This document shows, piece after piece, positions 32,974 through 44,173 of a stretch of DNA of 64,000 nucleotides. The stretch is from Dipteris shenzhenensis (Eukaryota > Polypodiophyta > Polypodiopsida > Gleicheniales). The translations under genes and the position numbers were made by a program. Under the pieces are notes generated by a model. The model did no database searches. It was not told where the DNA came from and saw only the letters and a list, made by a program, of their open reading frames with translations. Each line of letters begins with the position of its first letter. Positions within the stretch are counted from its first letter, which is position 1. The stretch lies in NCBI GenBank assembly GCA_047967505.1, contig CM106538.1; one strand, written 5' to 3'.

Positions 32974-35900
32974 GTACGCTGACCAATGAGACGTCCTCTT
33001 AGAGCTTTTATGCTGTTCAGTTGCGAGCAGTTGCAATCTAGATGATAAAGGGTCTGTCGGCTTCACATGCCAGGTTATTGGGTTGATTTCTATCACACTC
33101 TCCCTGTTTGTATGTTGTTAGGAGCATTGCGTAACGAGGTGTGTGTGTTTGTTTTTTTGGTATGAAAGGAACACTCCATAGTAAGAAGCATAACTACAAT
33201 CCAAATCCCACTATTTTTCTTTTCCTCCGCTAGAAGTCCTCCCTGTCCTCATAGACCATAACCTGCCAATGACTGACAGATCCTGCGTGAGGCCTCTATA
33301 CGCTGCTGCTATTGTGAGATTGCAACCTAGGACTTGATAGATGGAGAAGGCTACGTTGGTATGACAAGATGTTTTCATGCCCATGGAGAACAATGCTTAT
33401 GCTTCTTCTCATTTCTGCCCTAAGAAACCAAACAAAAATCCTCCACTCACTGCCATTCAGTCTTATCAGGTACCGAAGTGCTGAATACATAAGATGTTGC
33501 AGAGGCTAGCGATATCCCAAAATTATTACTCTCGAGCTCCAGCTTCCAGTCTCTGCCATTGAGCCTTGTCAATCTCAAAATCAATGCCCTTGAGTTCTAG
33601 GCTTCTGATGTTCTCCTTGAACCGATTAAATCTCTAGATTAAGAAACATCAATTCCCACTGGTGCACCCCACTGCCGTAGAACTTGACCTTTACCCACTC
33701 ATTTAATACCATATTTTTTGAGTCCAACTAGGCCTCTCATCTTCTGCAACCCAAATGGCATAAGTCTTCACACTGAACCTAAAGCCCAACTGAAATCTTT
33801 CACTATAGCCTTCCTCGGCAACTGATATTAGGTTGGAACTGCTGGCAACAAGCTGTAAATTCATACCATTCCCTGAGCCAAGCAAACCTTAAACCAAACC
33901 CCTGTGCATTCAGAACTGCATTTAATAAGGATTCAGAAATGAGGGCAAACAACATAGGAGCCAAAGGACAATGAATTACCTGTATAATTCAAACCTTCCA
34001 ACAACTCATGGTGACATCAACAATGGCTGATGCATTTCCAAAAAGAGCTTCTACCATCGTGCACATTTTCCTCAAGACCCAAAATGCATTGTCTCTTGCT
34101 CCGTATTTTAAATGCATTGTTGGATCTTGTTTTATGCTCCATGATTTCCCATAAAGGTCAACTTTGTTAACGTTCTTGTCCACTTCTTCTTTGTTTTAAC
34201 GTTCTTGTCCACTTCTTCTTTGTAATCTCTTCCTTTATTGACTTCATTTGAATGTTGATTCATTTTAAACAACCTGTTCTGCAGGAGGAGACGTGTTGCA
34301 TTTTTGTATTGCCTCTTTTATGACTTCTTTGCTTCCCAGTACTTTCCATCTCTTGGAATCTCTTCTTCACTGCTGCAAGTCGACATTTGAGTTCTTTAAT
34401 AGCTTGCTGCAACTGAAAAACCTGCTCTTGTAGTTGTTGGGCAAATTGATGTATTTGGGTTGGAGTGTTTTGAGTCTAGAGGCTAGGAGTCATATGAATA
34501 AACATGCGAGTATTTTGGTGGTGTGATTAGTTAGTGTGATTGAAGTTGGTCACCATGTAAGTAGGTTGAGGGAATCTTCAATCAAGGAAGGTTGATGAGA
34601 AGAAGTTGGATCTGGATGCTCTATTATGAGGTCACATGTGATGTCATTCCTTTGTATTCTCAAGCCTACTTAAAGGCCACCACTGTAGAATAAAGTGAGT
34701 CGAGTGAGCCTTTCCTGCAGCCTTGTCCATCCTGGTTCTCTGCGCAGTTTCTTTCTAGAGTCTCTTTAATGGTTGCACATTCTCCTAGCGCCCTTGTAGT
34801 TTGCTTACAAGCTACTAGCTCTAGTATCATGAAGTAATATGCTGCTGCAACGCTAGGTTGGGTGCAGTTGGTCCCTTTCAACTGCTCACAGTTTTACTGC
34901 TCTAGAGTAGGATACGGGCACGCTCCTGTTGGTCTACTGGCTACCCTGTATAACTTCACTCTCACCTTAGTTGTTGAACTACGTAATCCAATTCACTCCG
35001 CAATACCACGTTCAATTGTGGAATGAAGGAGCCATCTCATTTTGAAGCAGTCGTCTCTTGTGTGTTCTAGCATTGTGTCGCTACCTACATATGGTATAAA
35101 AGCTTGTGCGACTGTTGCTCTACCTCACTGAAGGTTTTCAAGATGCAAGTGTAGTCTATGTCATGCCTCTTGTTTTGCAGATATCAGAGTACATGACCGT
35201 CCACTAAAGCCAGCTATTTTTGTGACAGCCAATTGTTTTCAGTGCTCAGTCATCTCTCAGAGTTTCAGACTCCATCATTTATCTCATTTCGTGTGGCTTT
35301 TACCACCGTTGGAACTTGGAGCTATAACTTCTACCTACATGGAGCCTTCATTGGAAGGCAGAGCGTAATGATCAGTAGGGGAGAGATGTAATTCAGTTTG
35401 CACTTCATCCCTGGCTATTTGACGCTCAAGTAGTTGGAAATGTAAAGTTTGGGTTACTACCAACGTTTCTACAGTTTAGAAACTCAAACTACTCTTCTGT
35501 TCACTGCTCATTATCTATTGAAGGTTTCTTACACTCGTGCACACTGTGGTGAGTGGTTATTGTAAAGAAGAACTATCAGATCAGGGCTGTCCGTCATGTT
35601 GGAAAGGTCACCTCCCCATCTGTAAGCCCCCATATGAGGAGAGCATGGGGGGGGTGAACCTAGGGTTTGAGTGTCTGTCACATGGGCATCTGATTGGATG
35701 CCATGTGGGCAAGCATCAAAGAGATGGAGGGTACCTGGAGCTAGGATGGATCTGCAGCAGCAAAAGGCGAAGCAGTAACCAGCACAAGGAATCCGGAATA
35801 AATAGCGATCACATGGCGCGGTACAGGCGGGTCAGGACAGCAGGATGTACGGGACAGTACGGTGCAGGACACGTGGCTGGGAAGGGCCTGGCAGAGGCGC

Positions 35901-38900
35901 AGGATGTGCAGGTGCAGATATGGAGCAGCAAGTGTGACTGTCAGTGGGCAGGAGGCATGCCTTATATAGGCTGGACCCCTGCCTTGAATGGAGGGCCAAA
36001 GGCCCTGGAAGTTTGGGCCATAAAAGCCCCGGGCTATGAGCCCTTATAGGGCTGGACCAGCCACAGACTGGTCGGCCAGTCTGCTGCAGGCTGGTCGGTT
36101 TTTTCAGCAAGGCCCTAGGCCTATAAAAGGAGAGGCTCTTGCCTCATTTCAGCATCCAGCAGTGCAGCTTCCAGCAGAGCAGAAAGGAGCAGCAGAGCAC
36201 AACCCTTGGGGCCTACATCCAGAAGCTGAAGGAGTACCAGTGTTGCTGCAGACTTAGCTCAAGTGTGAGGCTGAGACCTTGGCTGTCTTCTAGGGCAGCA
36301 AGGAGCTGAGGTCAAAGGACGGAGAGTCCACATAAGCTCGAGGTGGAGCACGCGGGCTCGAGTCTAGAGATAGCTAACAGATAGGAGAAAGACCTTGTGG
36401 TAAGATCAGAGTACCACACCATTGGTGGGACTTTGGATCTATCTCTCTTGTATTGTGTCCATAGTTTTGGATGGAAATATATATTTTGGTGGTTTCTCTA
36501 TCTGGCTGGTTCATTGTCTATTGGTAAGTCTGCACACCTATTTTATGCACATAAGTAAAGAAGTTTGTGATTCCACACCCACACCACACACTACGGGAGC
36601 TCCTGGGCATTACTATAAGTCTTCCGCTGCGTGTACCCTCTGTTGGGTATTTTCTAACATGGTATCAGAGCCCAAGTAGGAGGCTCACAGGTGTGGGAGC
36701 CTGAAGGCAGGGACCTTGCTGAAGGATGACCCTGATTCAGAAGCTCTAGGGAATCGACTTCCACGACTGGAGGATTGTGCCCTTGCGAGAAGGAGGGTGA
36801 CTCAGGTTCAGTCAGGTGCGTTGAGAGTTCTGGTTTATTGAAATTGAGTTTGGTTGATTTTGCTGTGTGGTATAAACAGCAGAGATGTCGACCTCTACAG
36901 CCTCTTCAGCCCCTGCTTTCCCTTCCTCCTCCCCCAGTTTTCTCTCTTTCACTATCCCTAACTTTGGAGAGTCTGGGAATCTGGACGGGACTAATTACCC
37001 GATCTGGAAAGTGAAGATCCGGAGTCATTTAGTGGCTCGGAAGTTGTGGAAGCTGACCACGGGAGTGGAGTTGAAGCCGGAGGACATAGTGGACAGGAAA
37101 GGGGAGATACTCATGGCAGTAGACAGAGAGGAGCTTGAAGCTTGGGAAGACAGAGATGCCCATGCCCTGGCAATAATCATAGGGACTACGGCGTACGGCG
37201 GACTCCGTGCTTCCGCATATCGAGTTGGCCGAGACGTCAGTAGAGGCGTGGGCCACCCTGAAAGATCTGTACGAGACGGACACCACCTCTCGGATTTTGC
37301 TTCTTCAGCATCAACTCTATAATCTTGATATGGAAGAAGGAGATACGGTACATAGCCATTTGACGAAGGTCAAGGTGGTGAGGGATCAGCTGGCAGCAAT
37401 TGGTCAGAAGACAGACTCATGCCATTTGGCCTTGATGGTACTGAGGAGACAGCCTCAGAGTTTCAAGAGCTTTGTTACGGCTGTGATAGCAGGACAGAGG
37501 ACCAAACCTCTGACATTTGAGAAGTTGGATCCGTTACCGCTACAGGAGGAAGCTCGGGAGAAACTCTACAACGAGGACAAAGGCGACAAGGCGATGCTGG
37601 CGAAGGATTCCACTGGCAAAGGAAAGGGCAAGCCTAACAGTGGCAAGTCCAAGAAAGACGACTTTGACAACGAGGGGACTTCGAAGAGGAAGCATCAGAA
37701 GAATTGTTTCTACTGTGATACGTCAGGACATTTTGCAATCCTTGAAAAACGCAGCAACACTCTTCGAAAATACGCACAAAACGCAGCAACACTCTTCGAA
37801 AATACGCACAAACTCTCAAAACTCACAAACGGAAGATACAGAACAAGCCTGCTGGGTACAATCTTCCCCCCGTAGGTGTGGTGCTCTCCTTCAACCTCCT
37901 ATGTATTTATGTATATTTTTCAAAAAGCTTTCGAGCAAGAATCATACAAAAAGCCTCTGTGCTTTTCTCCGTGCTCGATTTTACAAAAAACCCATCCACC
38001 TTCTAGAATAGCTGGTTTTTTCTAAAAATAAAGCTTTTTTCTAACTTAAGTTTATACACTTAGCCAAGCCACTAATAATCCAAAATTCAAATATATACAT
38101 AAGCTTTTGTAATATCAAAAATTAGGCATAAGCCTTATTCATCCCCGCATCACTGGAGTTGCGCCTACGCGCCCAAAATATGGTGGATCATGCTTGCTAG
38201 ATGCCATCGCTCGATCAATTACTCTTCCTCTGAATTCACACGATCAATAGTAATGAAATATCTCAAACATAAGATAACCTTGGAATTAATCACCACAATC
38301 AATCAACGTTTCAGTATTATAGCAATGCGAAATCAATAAATCACAGATGAATGGTGCACACATGCGACACATACATCTCATGGTGCACTTGATGCTACAC
38401 ATGAATAAAATCGTATGGATGGTGCACACATGCTACATATACCGTCATTGCATAAGTGGTGCACACAATGCTACACACTTATATAGCCGCCGCAGTTGTA
38501 TATCCAGCTATGTAGGAGCACACATGCATCACTACGGAATAGCGAGCACACATGCATCAGTTGCGCGATAAAAATGCTGGATCTCACTAAACTAAATACT
38601 GAAGGATTAAATTAATGGAATAATTTCAATTCTCGTAACATCCCTCTTGCTTGAAATCGCAATTGTTCTCAACTGCGCGACAAAAAAGTAGTCAATAAAT
38701 CAGGATACTGGCGGAAATATCGCTCGGGCATCCACTTAGCATCCTCAACGAGGTGGTTCTTAAATGTAAGAAGATAAATAGGATACGAGTTTCCATGTCT
38801 CGTTTGAGTGATTTGTTGATCAATGATCTGGTGTGGCTCTAAGAGCTGATTCTCTCCTTGAAGCAACGGTGCATCGTCTAAAATAGGTTGAACTGGTGGG

Positions 38901-41900
38901 TCTCCATGGAAAGGTTTCAGGAGGTGCACATGAAAAGAATTATGAATTTTCCAATCAGGTGGTAATTCGAGCCGATAGGCATTGTCATTAACGCGCTTCA
39001 AAACTTTAAAGGGACCATAGGATTTAGGAGCAAACTTAACTACAGGGTGTGTCTCAATACTCTTAAGTCTGTGCTTCTTAATACGTAACATGACTAGGTC
39101 ACCTTCAGCAAATATAACTTTCTTTCTATCCTTGTTTGCACGTGCAGTATACACAGCTTGAGCATGCTTGATATTCTTTTTGACAGTAGCCAAAATGCTA
39201 GAGAAATCTTCAGTAAATCGATCAACAGTCTCTACTTGGTGCTTAAGGCGGGTCAATGGAGTAGGAATGGTCTTTCATAGACAATTTGGAATGGAGATTT
39301 GCCTGTAGCAGAGTGCTTAGTGTTGTTGTAGGCAAATTGTAATGTGTATAAATTTGTCCCATTTGCTTGGCTGACCAGACACGTAAGCACGTAATATGTT
39401 ACAAATAGTATTTTGTGTGACCTCGGTTTGGCCATTAGATTTGAGATGAAAAGCAGTGGAAAAATCTAACTTCGTACCAAGATTGTCAAAGAGTGCGGTC
39501 CAGAAGTTACTACAAAATTTACTATCCTGGTCGGACACGATTACTTTTGGAAGGCCATGGTGTATAAAGATGTGCTTGATGAACAAATGAGCAGCCTGAA
39601 CTGCGGTCAAGGTCTTCTTACAAGGAATAAAGTAAGCCTGCTTGCTAAATCTATCAATGATAGTCCAAATCATATTAAAACCTGAGCTAGTTGAAGGAAA
39701 TCCAGTAATAAAGTTTATAGAAATATGCTCCCGTGGGCCATCAGGAATTGGTAAAGGCATAAGTAAACTTTGATATTTGCCCTTGTAGCTCTTGACTTTT
39801 TGACAAATAAGACATTGTGCAACAAAAGTTGCAACATCAACTTTAAGCTTAGGTCAGAAAAAATCTTGAATTACAGTCTGATACGTAGCAGCGACGCCTC
39901 TCTGTCCCATGTAGGGTGGCTGATGTATCTCTTCTAGTACCAAGTGTTGAAATGGTGCAGTGACACACAAGCGCTTTTCGTAGAATAGATAGTTATTATG
40001 AATGGAATACGAGGCCATAGGGGTGCTATTAGCTTGCTTAATCTTATGCCAAATTTCTAAAAAGTCTCGATCAGTAGGATAGTCCGTCTTCATAGGCTCG
40101 AAAGGGTCTCCCTCGATGACTGAGATATTATTTATGCTAGGTCGACAACTGAGTGCATCGGTAACTACATTGTCTTTGCTTGGTTGATATTGGATCATCG
40201 GTTTAAAGCTGTCAATAAAGGCAGCCCATTTAATGTGCCGATCCGAGATCACCGGTTGAGTAAGGAGATGTTTAAGACTCTGGTGATCAGTCTTAATGAG
40301 TAACTCGGAACCCATAAGATAGTGTTTCCAGAGTTTAAGGGCATGCACCATAGTGGCTAATTCTTTATTATACGTGGAATAGTTTAGCTCTGCTGGTTTT
40401 AATTTACGTGACTCGAATGCAATTGGATGACTATCTTGCATGAGCACAGTCCCAAAACCCTATCCACTAGCATCAGTGACCATGACAAAGAAGGTCTTGT
40501 AAAGTCCGGCATGGTCAAAACTGGTGTGTGTGTCATTGCACCCTTAAGTCGTTGAAAAGCTAAAGTGTGCTGCTCACCCCAAGTGAAAGCACAAGTCTTA
40601 CGCAGTAGTTCGGTCAATGGATGTGCCTTGTGTGCAAAATTTCTAACAAATTTGCGATAGAAACTACACAGACCTAGAAAAGATCGTAACTCATGGATAT
40701 CTTTAGGCTGTGGATGGGAGATGGATGGAATGATACTAGGAGCCGCTCTATTCAGGGTATCATTGCATACTTCAGGGTGACCGGCTTTTTCATTAAAGCT
40801 ATTGATAATTCAGAGGAGTGAAAGTCAGCCGAGAGGTTGGCTAGCATTTGGATGGAGTCTATTGGGTATGTGGGGGCAGATAAGGTTATTCAGTTTGTTT
40901 TTGATGGCGAGAACTCCAACAGGGTAGTAGGGAGGATTTTGGAAGAGAAGTACCCTCACCTTACCTTCACTCCTTGCATGGCACATGGGCTGAATAATCT
41001 CTTGAAGGATATTGGTAAGTTGGATTGGGTGGGGATCCTACCATTGATATGGGTAATCATGTTGTATCTTTCGTCACTTGCCATCACCACATTTTGGCTT
41101 TTAAGCTGAAATCTCAATTGAGGCAGCTTGTTGTTTCCGCTGAGTGGGATGCATGGTGTGAACTGAACTCTACCAGGGCTCAGAGACTTAAGTCCATTGT
41201 CTTGGATGACCTCTTTTGGGATGATGTTCGCCTTTTGCTTCAGGTTACAAAGCCGATTCTTTTGATGTTGAGGCTTGTTGATGGAGATGGTCCTTGTATT
41301 GGGGAGGTGTATGAAGGGATGGATAGGATGATTGAGACCATTCAAAGTATAGATGCTTTGTATGCTTGGAGGAAGGAGGAGTTCAGGACCCTGGCAACCT
41401 CTCGGTGGACAGAATATCATTCACCTTTGGAGGCTGCAGCCTTTGTTTTGGATCCGGAATTTCAAGGGAAGGGGCACGAAACAAATAAAGAGGTGGTGCA
41501 AGGATGGGAGAAGATATTGAGACGTCTTGTCTCAAGTCAAGATGATAGGAGAAAAGTGCGGGAGGAGCTGTCATCTTATAGGCAAGGAAAAGGGTTGTTT
41601 GGTTTGGAGGATGCACAGAATACAGGTTCAAAATTTCCTCCGTTCGTTGGTGGGAGGACTATGGGGCAAATGCTCCGTTGTTGCAGCGTTCGGGATTTCG
41701 TATACTCAGCCAAGTTGTGGAGCGATTTTGGAGACATTGCATAAAAAAAGAGGAACATGCTTGGGGATCAAAAGGCAAATGATCTTGTATTTGTTAATGC
41801 AAACTTGCGTTTGCTTAACAAGTTCAAGGCAGAGTGCACTCCTGAACCATATCTTGGATTAAACTTGATGAGGACTTCGACAGTGATGCAACAGAGGATG

Positions 41901-42505
41901 CTCTTGAGCATGAGGATGATGAGGCCGAGGACCAGGATCAGGATGATGAGGCCCAGCAGGGTGAGGGAGAGGCCTCCATTGCTATGCCACCCTCAGACCA
42001 TTAGGGCCGACTCTCTTTTTTTCTATACACCATGTACTTGAGTCGAGAGTAACGAGTCCTATTTTGTGCCTTTAGGCTAAAGGCATGCCCTCGCTTTTTT
42101 GTAATTTGCAAATTATATGCTCTCGGATCTATAGTATTCTACAGTCTACTACGCTTTATTCACATTGCAAACGTGTACATTTCAGTTTTGAGTATTCTAA
42201 GAGTGTCTTTAAATGTCTAAGGCTGAAATGGAAAGTTTAGAGCTGCTGAAAGTGGTTTTCTTTTCATAATTGGTATATTTTTATATGAATTGAAGACGTG
42301 TCATATGACGTGGTGTTCCAGTTCCGGTTCCCCCTTCCCGGAACGTTCCCGTTCCGGCACTTGACATTTCGGAACGTTCCTGTTCCTTGGTAACTATGAT
42401 GGAACTACGCAAAGAGGCCTGAGTGGGAGGGGCCTGAAGAGCGATAGAGGGGCCTGAGTGGAGTGGCTGAAGCAGAAGTGACCTGAGTGGAAGGGGTAAG
42501 AGCGG

Positions 42506-42551
<46 letters not shown>

Positions 42552-44173
42552 ATGTGACTGTATATTTGTGGGGGTTGTGAGGGGTGCAGCAAGCTTCTGA
42601 TGCGCTGGACAGTTTTGTCATCCGATGCTTTTGTGTTCTTTCCTGCAGCCTTGTGTTTTATAGCTGCCTATTACAGTGGACGAAAATTTGAGGAGCAGGG
42701 ATGGGCTTTGACAATGATCCTCTTGCAGCCAGCTTTAATGTTAATAGACCATGGACATTTTCAGGTAGAAGTTATATGCTATTTCATCTTTAGCAAGTCA
42801 AATGTTACCTGCTCCTTTTGCAAGTACTGAACAACATTTCTTATTCAGTATAATTGTATAAGTCTAGGATTCACAATCGGGGCAGTAGCTGCAATTTGCT
42901 TGAGGAAAGACGTTTTGGCATCGATATTTTTTTGCCTTGCCCTTAACCATAAGCAGGTCATTCCTATGGCCCCTGTCCCTCCCTCCTTTTGTGTAGCTTA
43001 TGTTGATTGCTGCTTTCAGAGTTTCATATGATAACTTTTCATCGATTTATATACTTGCGATAATGATTGCAGATGAGTGCCTACTTTGCTCCTGCCTTCT
43101 TTGCCTACCTGCTTGGGAAGTGTCTACTACAGCAACACCCATTTCTTGCTGTTGTGAAGCTTGGTATAGTCGTTATTGGTACATTTATATCTTGTTGGTG
43201 GCCGTTTCTCTATTCAAGGCAGGCAGCATTTCAGGTGAGTCATGTTGAATACCAGTTGGTGGTTGATGGACAAATGCAACCATTGGGTTCTATATATGTT
43301 CACATGGGTATGTAGGTGCTCTCTCGGTTGGCACCATTGCAACGGGGCATATTTGAGGATTATGTGGCGAATTTCTGGTGTGGAACTTCTTTACTCATCA
43401 AGTGGAAGCAACTATTCTCGACGCTGACTTTGGCTCGCCTTGCCCTTGTGGGAACAGTAACTGCATCTTTACCTTCTGTGGTGCAACAGATAAGGTCTCC
43501 TAGCTATCGTGGATTTATCCTTGCTATGTTCAATAGCTCCCTTTCCTTCTATCTTTTTTCATACCAAGGTACATACAACTCTTGCTATTACAGAAAACTA
43601 TTTTGGGGCTTCCTTCTTGCACTTCAAGCATTGCCAGCAGGCTCTAGAAGCTCAGGTTTATATATTATCCCAGTGCTTCTTTTCAGAAACTGAGGATAAG
43701 GAGTTGTTGCCTTTGCAGTTCATGAAAAATCAATCCTGCTACCTTTGCTTCCAGCAAGTCTTCTAGTGTTGGAAGACCCTCAACTGTACAGAGGGATGGT
43801 GTCTTGCGCTATGTTTTCCATGTTCCCTCTTCTCCGCCGCGATGGATTAGTTGTACCATATGTTGCTCTTTTTACTCTCCACTTTTTGCTGATGTATCCT
43901 CCATTTTTTGGCAAAACGTCTCCTGTGAGTGGGGAGAGTCAATCCAGGTTCCCAATAAAGTCTTTGATAAATCTCTCTTACGTTATTGGATGCCTGCTCA
44001 ACTTGGGTTACATGTTGCTGACACCTCCAGAAAGGTATCCTTACATTTTTGAGGCTCTTATTACTGCATTTATGTTCCTTCTTCTCCTTTTTCTTGGTGT
44101 ATATACAAATATGAAACAATGGTCAGTCTCTCTAGATGAGTGGCATACTTCTGAGAAGGAAAAATTGCAGTGA
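32533..44173 (+). CDS. ALG6: ALG6: dolichyl-P-Glc:Man9GlcNAc2-PP-dolichol alpha-1,3-glucosyltransferase (7 exons)
   Basis: This host gene encodes the ER-membrane glucosyltransferase (GT57 family, GT-C fold) that transfers the first glucose from dolichyl-phosphate glucose to the lipid-linked N-glycan precursor. Exons: 32533-32644, 32733-32973, 42590-42764, 42849-42956, 43073-43234, 43316-43568, 43719-44173. Every intron is GT-AG, every phase joins, and the sum is 1,506 nt, 501 residues plus TGA; plant ALG6 proteins are about 500 residues. Conserved blocks include [80 protein letters not shown] and [12 protein letters not shown]. The start was chosen because it opens exon 1 in frame, gives a short N-terminus before the first membrane segment, and follows the GA-rich leader. 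Intron 2 (9,616 bp) is filled with transposon fragments; no stop or frameshift was seen in the exons, so the gene looks functional. Confidence 0.95.
33200..34190 (-). pseudogene. LINE reverse transcriptase fragment in ALG6 intron 2
   Basis: The minus strand reads VDLYGKSW and [20 protein letters not shown] upstream, then after a stop [20 protein letters not shown] (equivalent to the RQGCPLAPLLF block of LINE reverse transcriptases), followed by [20 protein letters not shown] and later [20 protein letters not shown]. Many stops are present. It has the wording of the L1-type LINEs elsewhere in the window. Confidence 0.6.
34191..35596. other. Unassigned intronic DNA
   Basis: A doubled CGTTCTTGTCCACTTCTTCT occurs at 34170-34220. 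On the minus strand about 34445-34320 reads [20 protein letters not shown], a coiled-coil-like phrase that could come from a retroelement gag leader. The remainder shows no domain; sequences such as CCTACTTAAAGGCCACCAC suggest another old LTR. Confidence 0.35.
35597..36659 (+). repeat. Copia 5' LTR (GC-rich family)
   Basis: It starts TGTTGGAAAGGTCACCTCCC, as at 2764, and ends TTTCTAACA right before the primer site, 1,063 bp. It carries a TATA box (CCTATAAAAGG, 36119-36129) and GGTCGGCCAGTC-type inverted segments. Confidence 0.92.
36660..36671 (+). other. Copia primer binding site
   Basis: TGGTATCAGAGC directly follows the LTR end. Confidence 0.95.
36885..37742 (+). pseudogene. Ty1/copia gag, truncated at the zinc knuckle
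   Basis: From ATG 36885 the frame reads an S/A/P-rich start, [20 protein letters not shown] (the N-terminal copia gag motif), then a UBN2-type capsid region ([46 protein letters not shown]), a K/G-rich linker and [11 protein letters not shown] frameshift lies near 37190-37207: the first frame ends at 37322, while the capsid continues in the other frame from 37207. The last cysteine of the CX2CX4HX4C knuckle is missing because a gypsy LTR (37743 onward) cuts in. It shares the linker with the gag fragment at 1608. No pol follows. Confidence 0.88.
37743..38640 (-). repeat. Gypsy 3' LTR (minus) in ALG6 intron 2
   Basis: In minus orientation the LTR begins TGTTACGAG at 38640, next to the purine tract CAAGCAAGAGGGA (38641-38653), and ends GTTTTTCA at 37743, giving TG...CA and 898 bp. 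It has a TATA box (CTATATAAG, near 38480 on minus), repeats of TGTGTGCACCA and CATGTGTGCTC type (38350-38560) and a 32-bp tandem pair near its end (37746-37808). Confidence 0.82.
38656..40800 (-). pseudogene. Ty3/gypsy pol fragment: RT end, RNase H, integrase, chromodomain-like tail
   Basis: Minus-strand frames in order: [20 protein letters not shown] (RT thumb, about 40690), [16 protein letters not shown] and [16 protein letters not shown] (RNase H, 40447-39854), CLICQ of the integrase zinc motif, then [21 protein letters not shown] and NGQTEVTQN (integrase core), and 39256-38669 with [20 protein letters not shown] plus a tail containing [16 protein letters not shown] like a chromodomain. 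The first integrase catalytic position is Asn (AAC, 39713-39715 complement) where Asp is expected. Frameshifts and stops lie between blocks, and everything upstream of the RT thumb is missing at the junction with hAT sequence. It belongs to a different lineage from the element at 3672. Confidence 0.9.
40805..42004 (+). pseudogene. hAT-superfamily transposase fragment
   Basis: Frames across two shifts read [20 protein letters not shown] and [20 protein letters not shown] (DUF659-like region with the CMAHGLNN block typical of plant hAT proteins), [25 protein letters not shown], and after a degenerate stretch [20 protein letters not shown], the hAT C-terminal dimerisation motif, then an acidic tail ([16 protein letters not shown]) to TAG near 42001. 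The N-terminal BED zinc finger and first catalytic Asp are missing. The WWxxFG core is only partly recognisable. Cut-and-paste transposase, dead here. Confidence 0.88.
42300..42400. repeat. Subterminal GGAACGTTCC repeats of the hAT element
   Basis: CGGAACGTTCC occurs twice, along with GTTCCGGTTCC and GTTCCGTTCCGG-like segments, within 80 bp downstream of the transposase. Palindromic subterminal repeats bind transposase in hAT elements; the exact 3' terminus is not defined. Confidence 0.5.
42507..42549 (+). repeat. (GA)n microsatellite near ALG6 exon 3 acceptor
   Basis: About 20 GA units end 40 bp before the exon 3 boundary. The complement would give a CT tract only on the other strand, so it is not the splice polypyrimidine tract. 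Confidence 0.95.
42590..44173 (+). CDS. ALG6: ALG6 exons 3-7 (membrane core and C-terminus)
   Basis: Exon 3 encodes [20 protein letters not shown] and ends in IDHGHFQ; exon 4 starts YN and ends LNHKQ; exon 5 is [10 protein letters not shown] to RQAAFQ; exon 6 runs [17 protein letters not shown] to FYLFSYQ; exon 7 starts in [13 protein letters not shown] and ends SEKEKLQ. Alternating hydrophobic segments give a multi-pass membrane protein. The IDHGHFQYN and HKQ blocks are strongly conserved in ALG6 proteins. Introns are 84, 116, 81 and 150 bp. The C-terminus is about 20 residues of polar sequence after the last hydrophobic segment. Confidence 0.95.

Larger units (their letters stand above)
32974..42589 (+). 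other. ALG6 intron 2, 9.6 kb, transposon-filled
   Basis: Donor GTACGC (32974) and acceptor GGTGCAG (42583-42589). In order it holds a minus-strand LINE fragment, unassigned DNA, a plus-strand copia LTR with gag, a minus-strand gypsy LTR with pol fragments, and a plus-strand hAT fragment, ending with a (GA)n tract 42 bp before the acceptor. The other five introns are between 81 and 150 bp, so nearly all the size is insertion. Confidence 0.92.

Noticed and set aside
36036-36257. Short frame in the copia LTR as a gene
   Set aside because: It lies across the LTR TATA region and has no motif.
38340-38570. Satellite or CRISPR-like array (repeats of GTGCACACATGC)
   Set aside because: The units are irregular in length and spacing and lie within a gypsy LTR between its TATA box and start.
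40837-41744. Intact domesticated hAT-derived gene
   Set aside because: Frameshifts separate the blocks, the N-terminal part is missing, and it abuts a gypsy fragment inside an ALG6 intron.
42281-42621. Minus-strand Ser-Leu-rich frames near ALG6 exon 3
   Set aside because: They are read from the (GA)n tract and overlap a real exon on the other strand.
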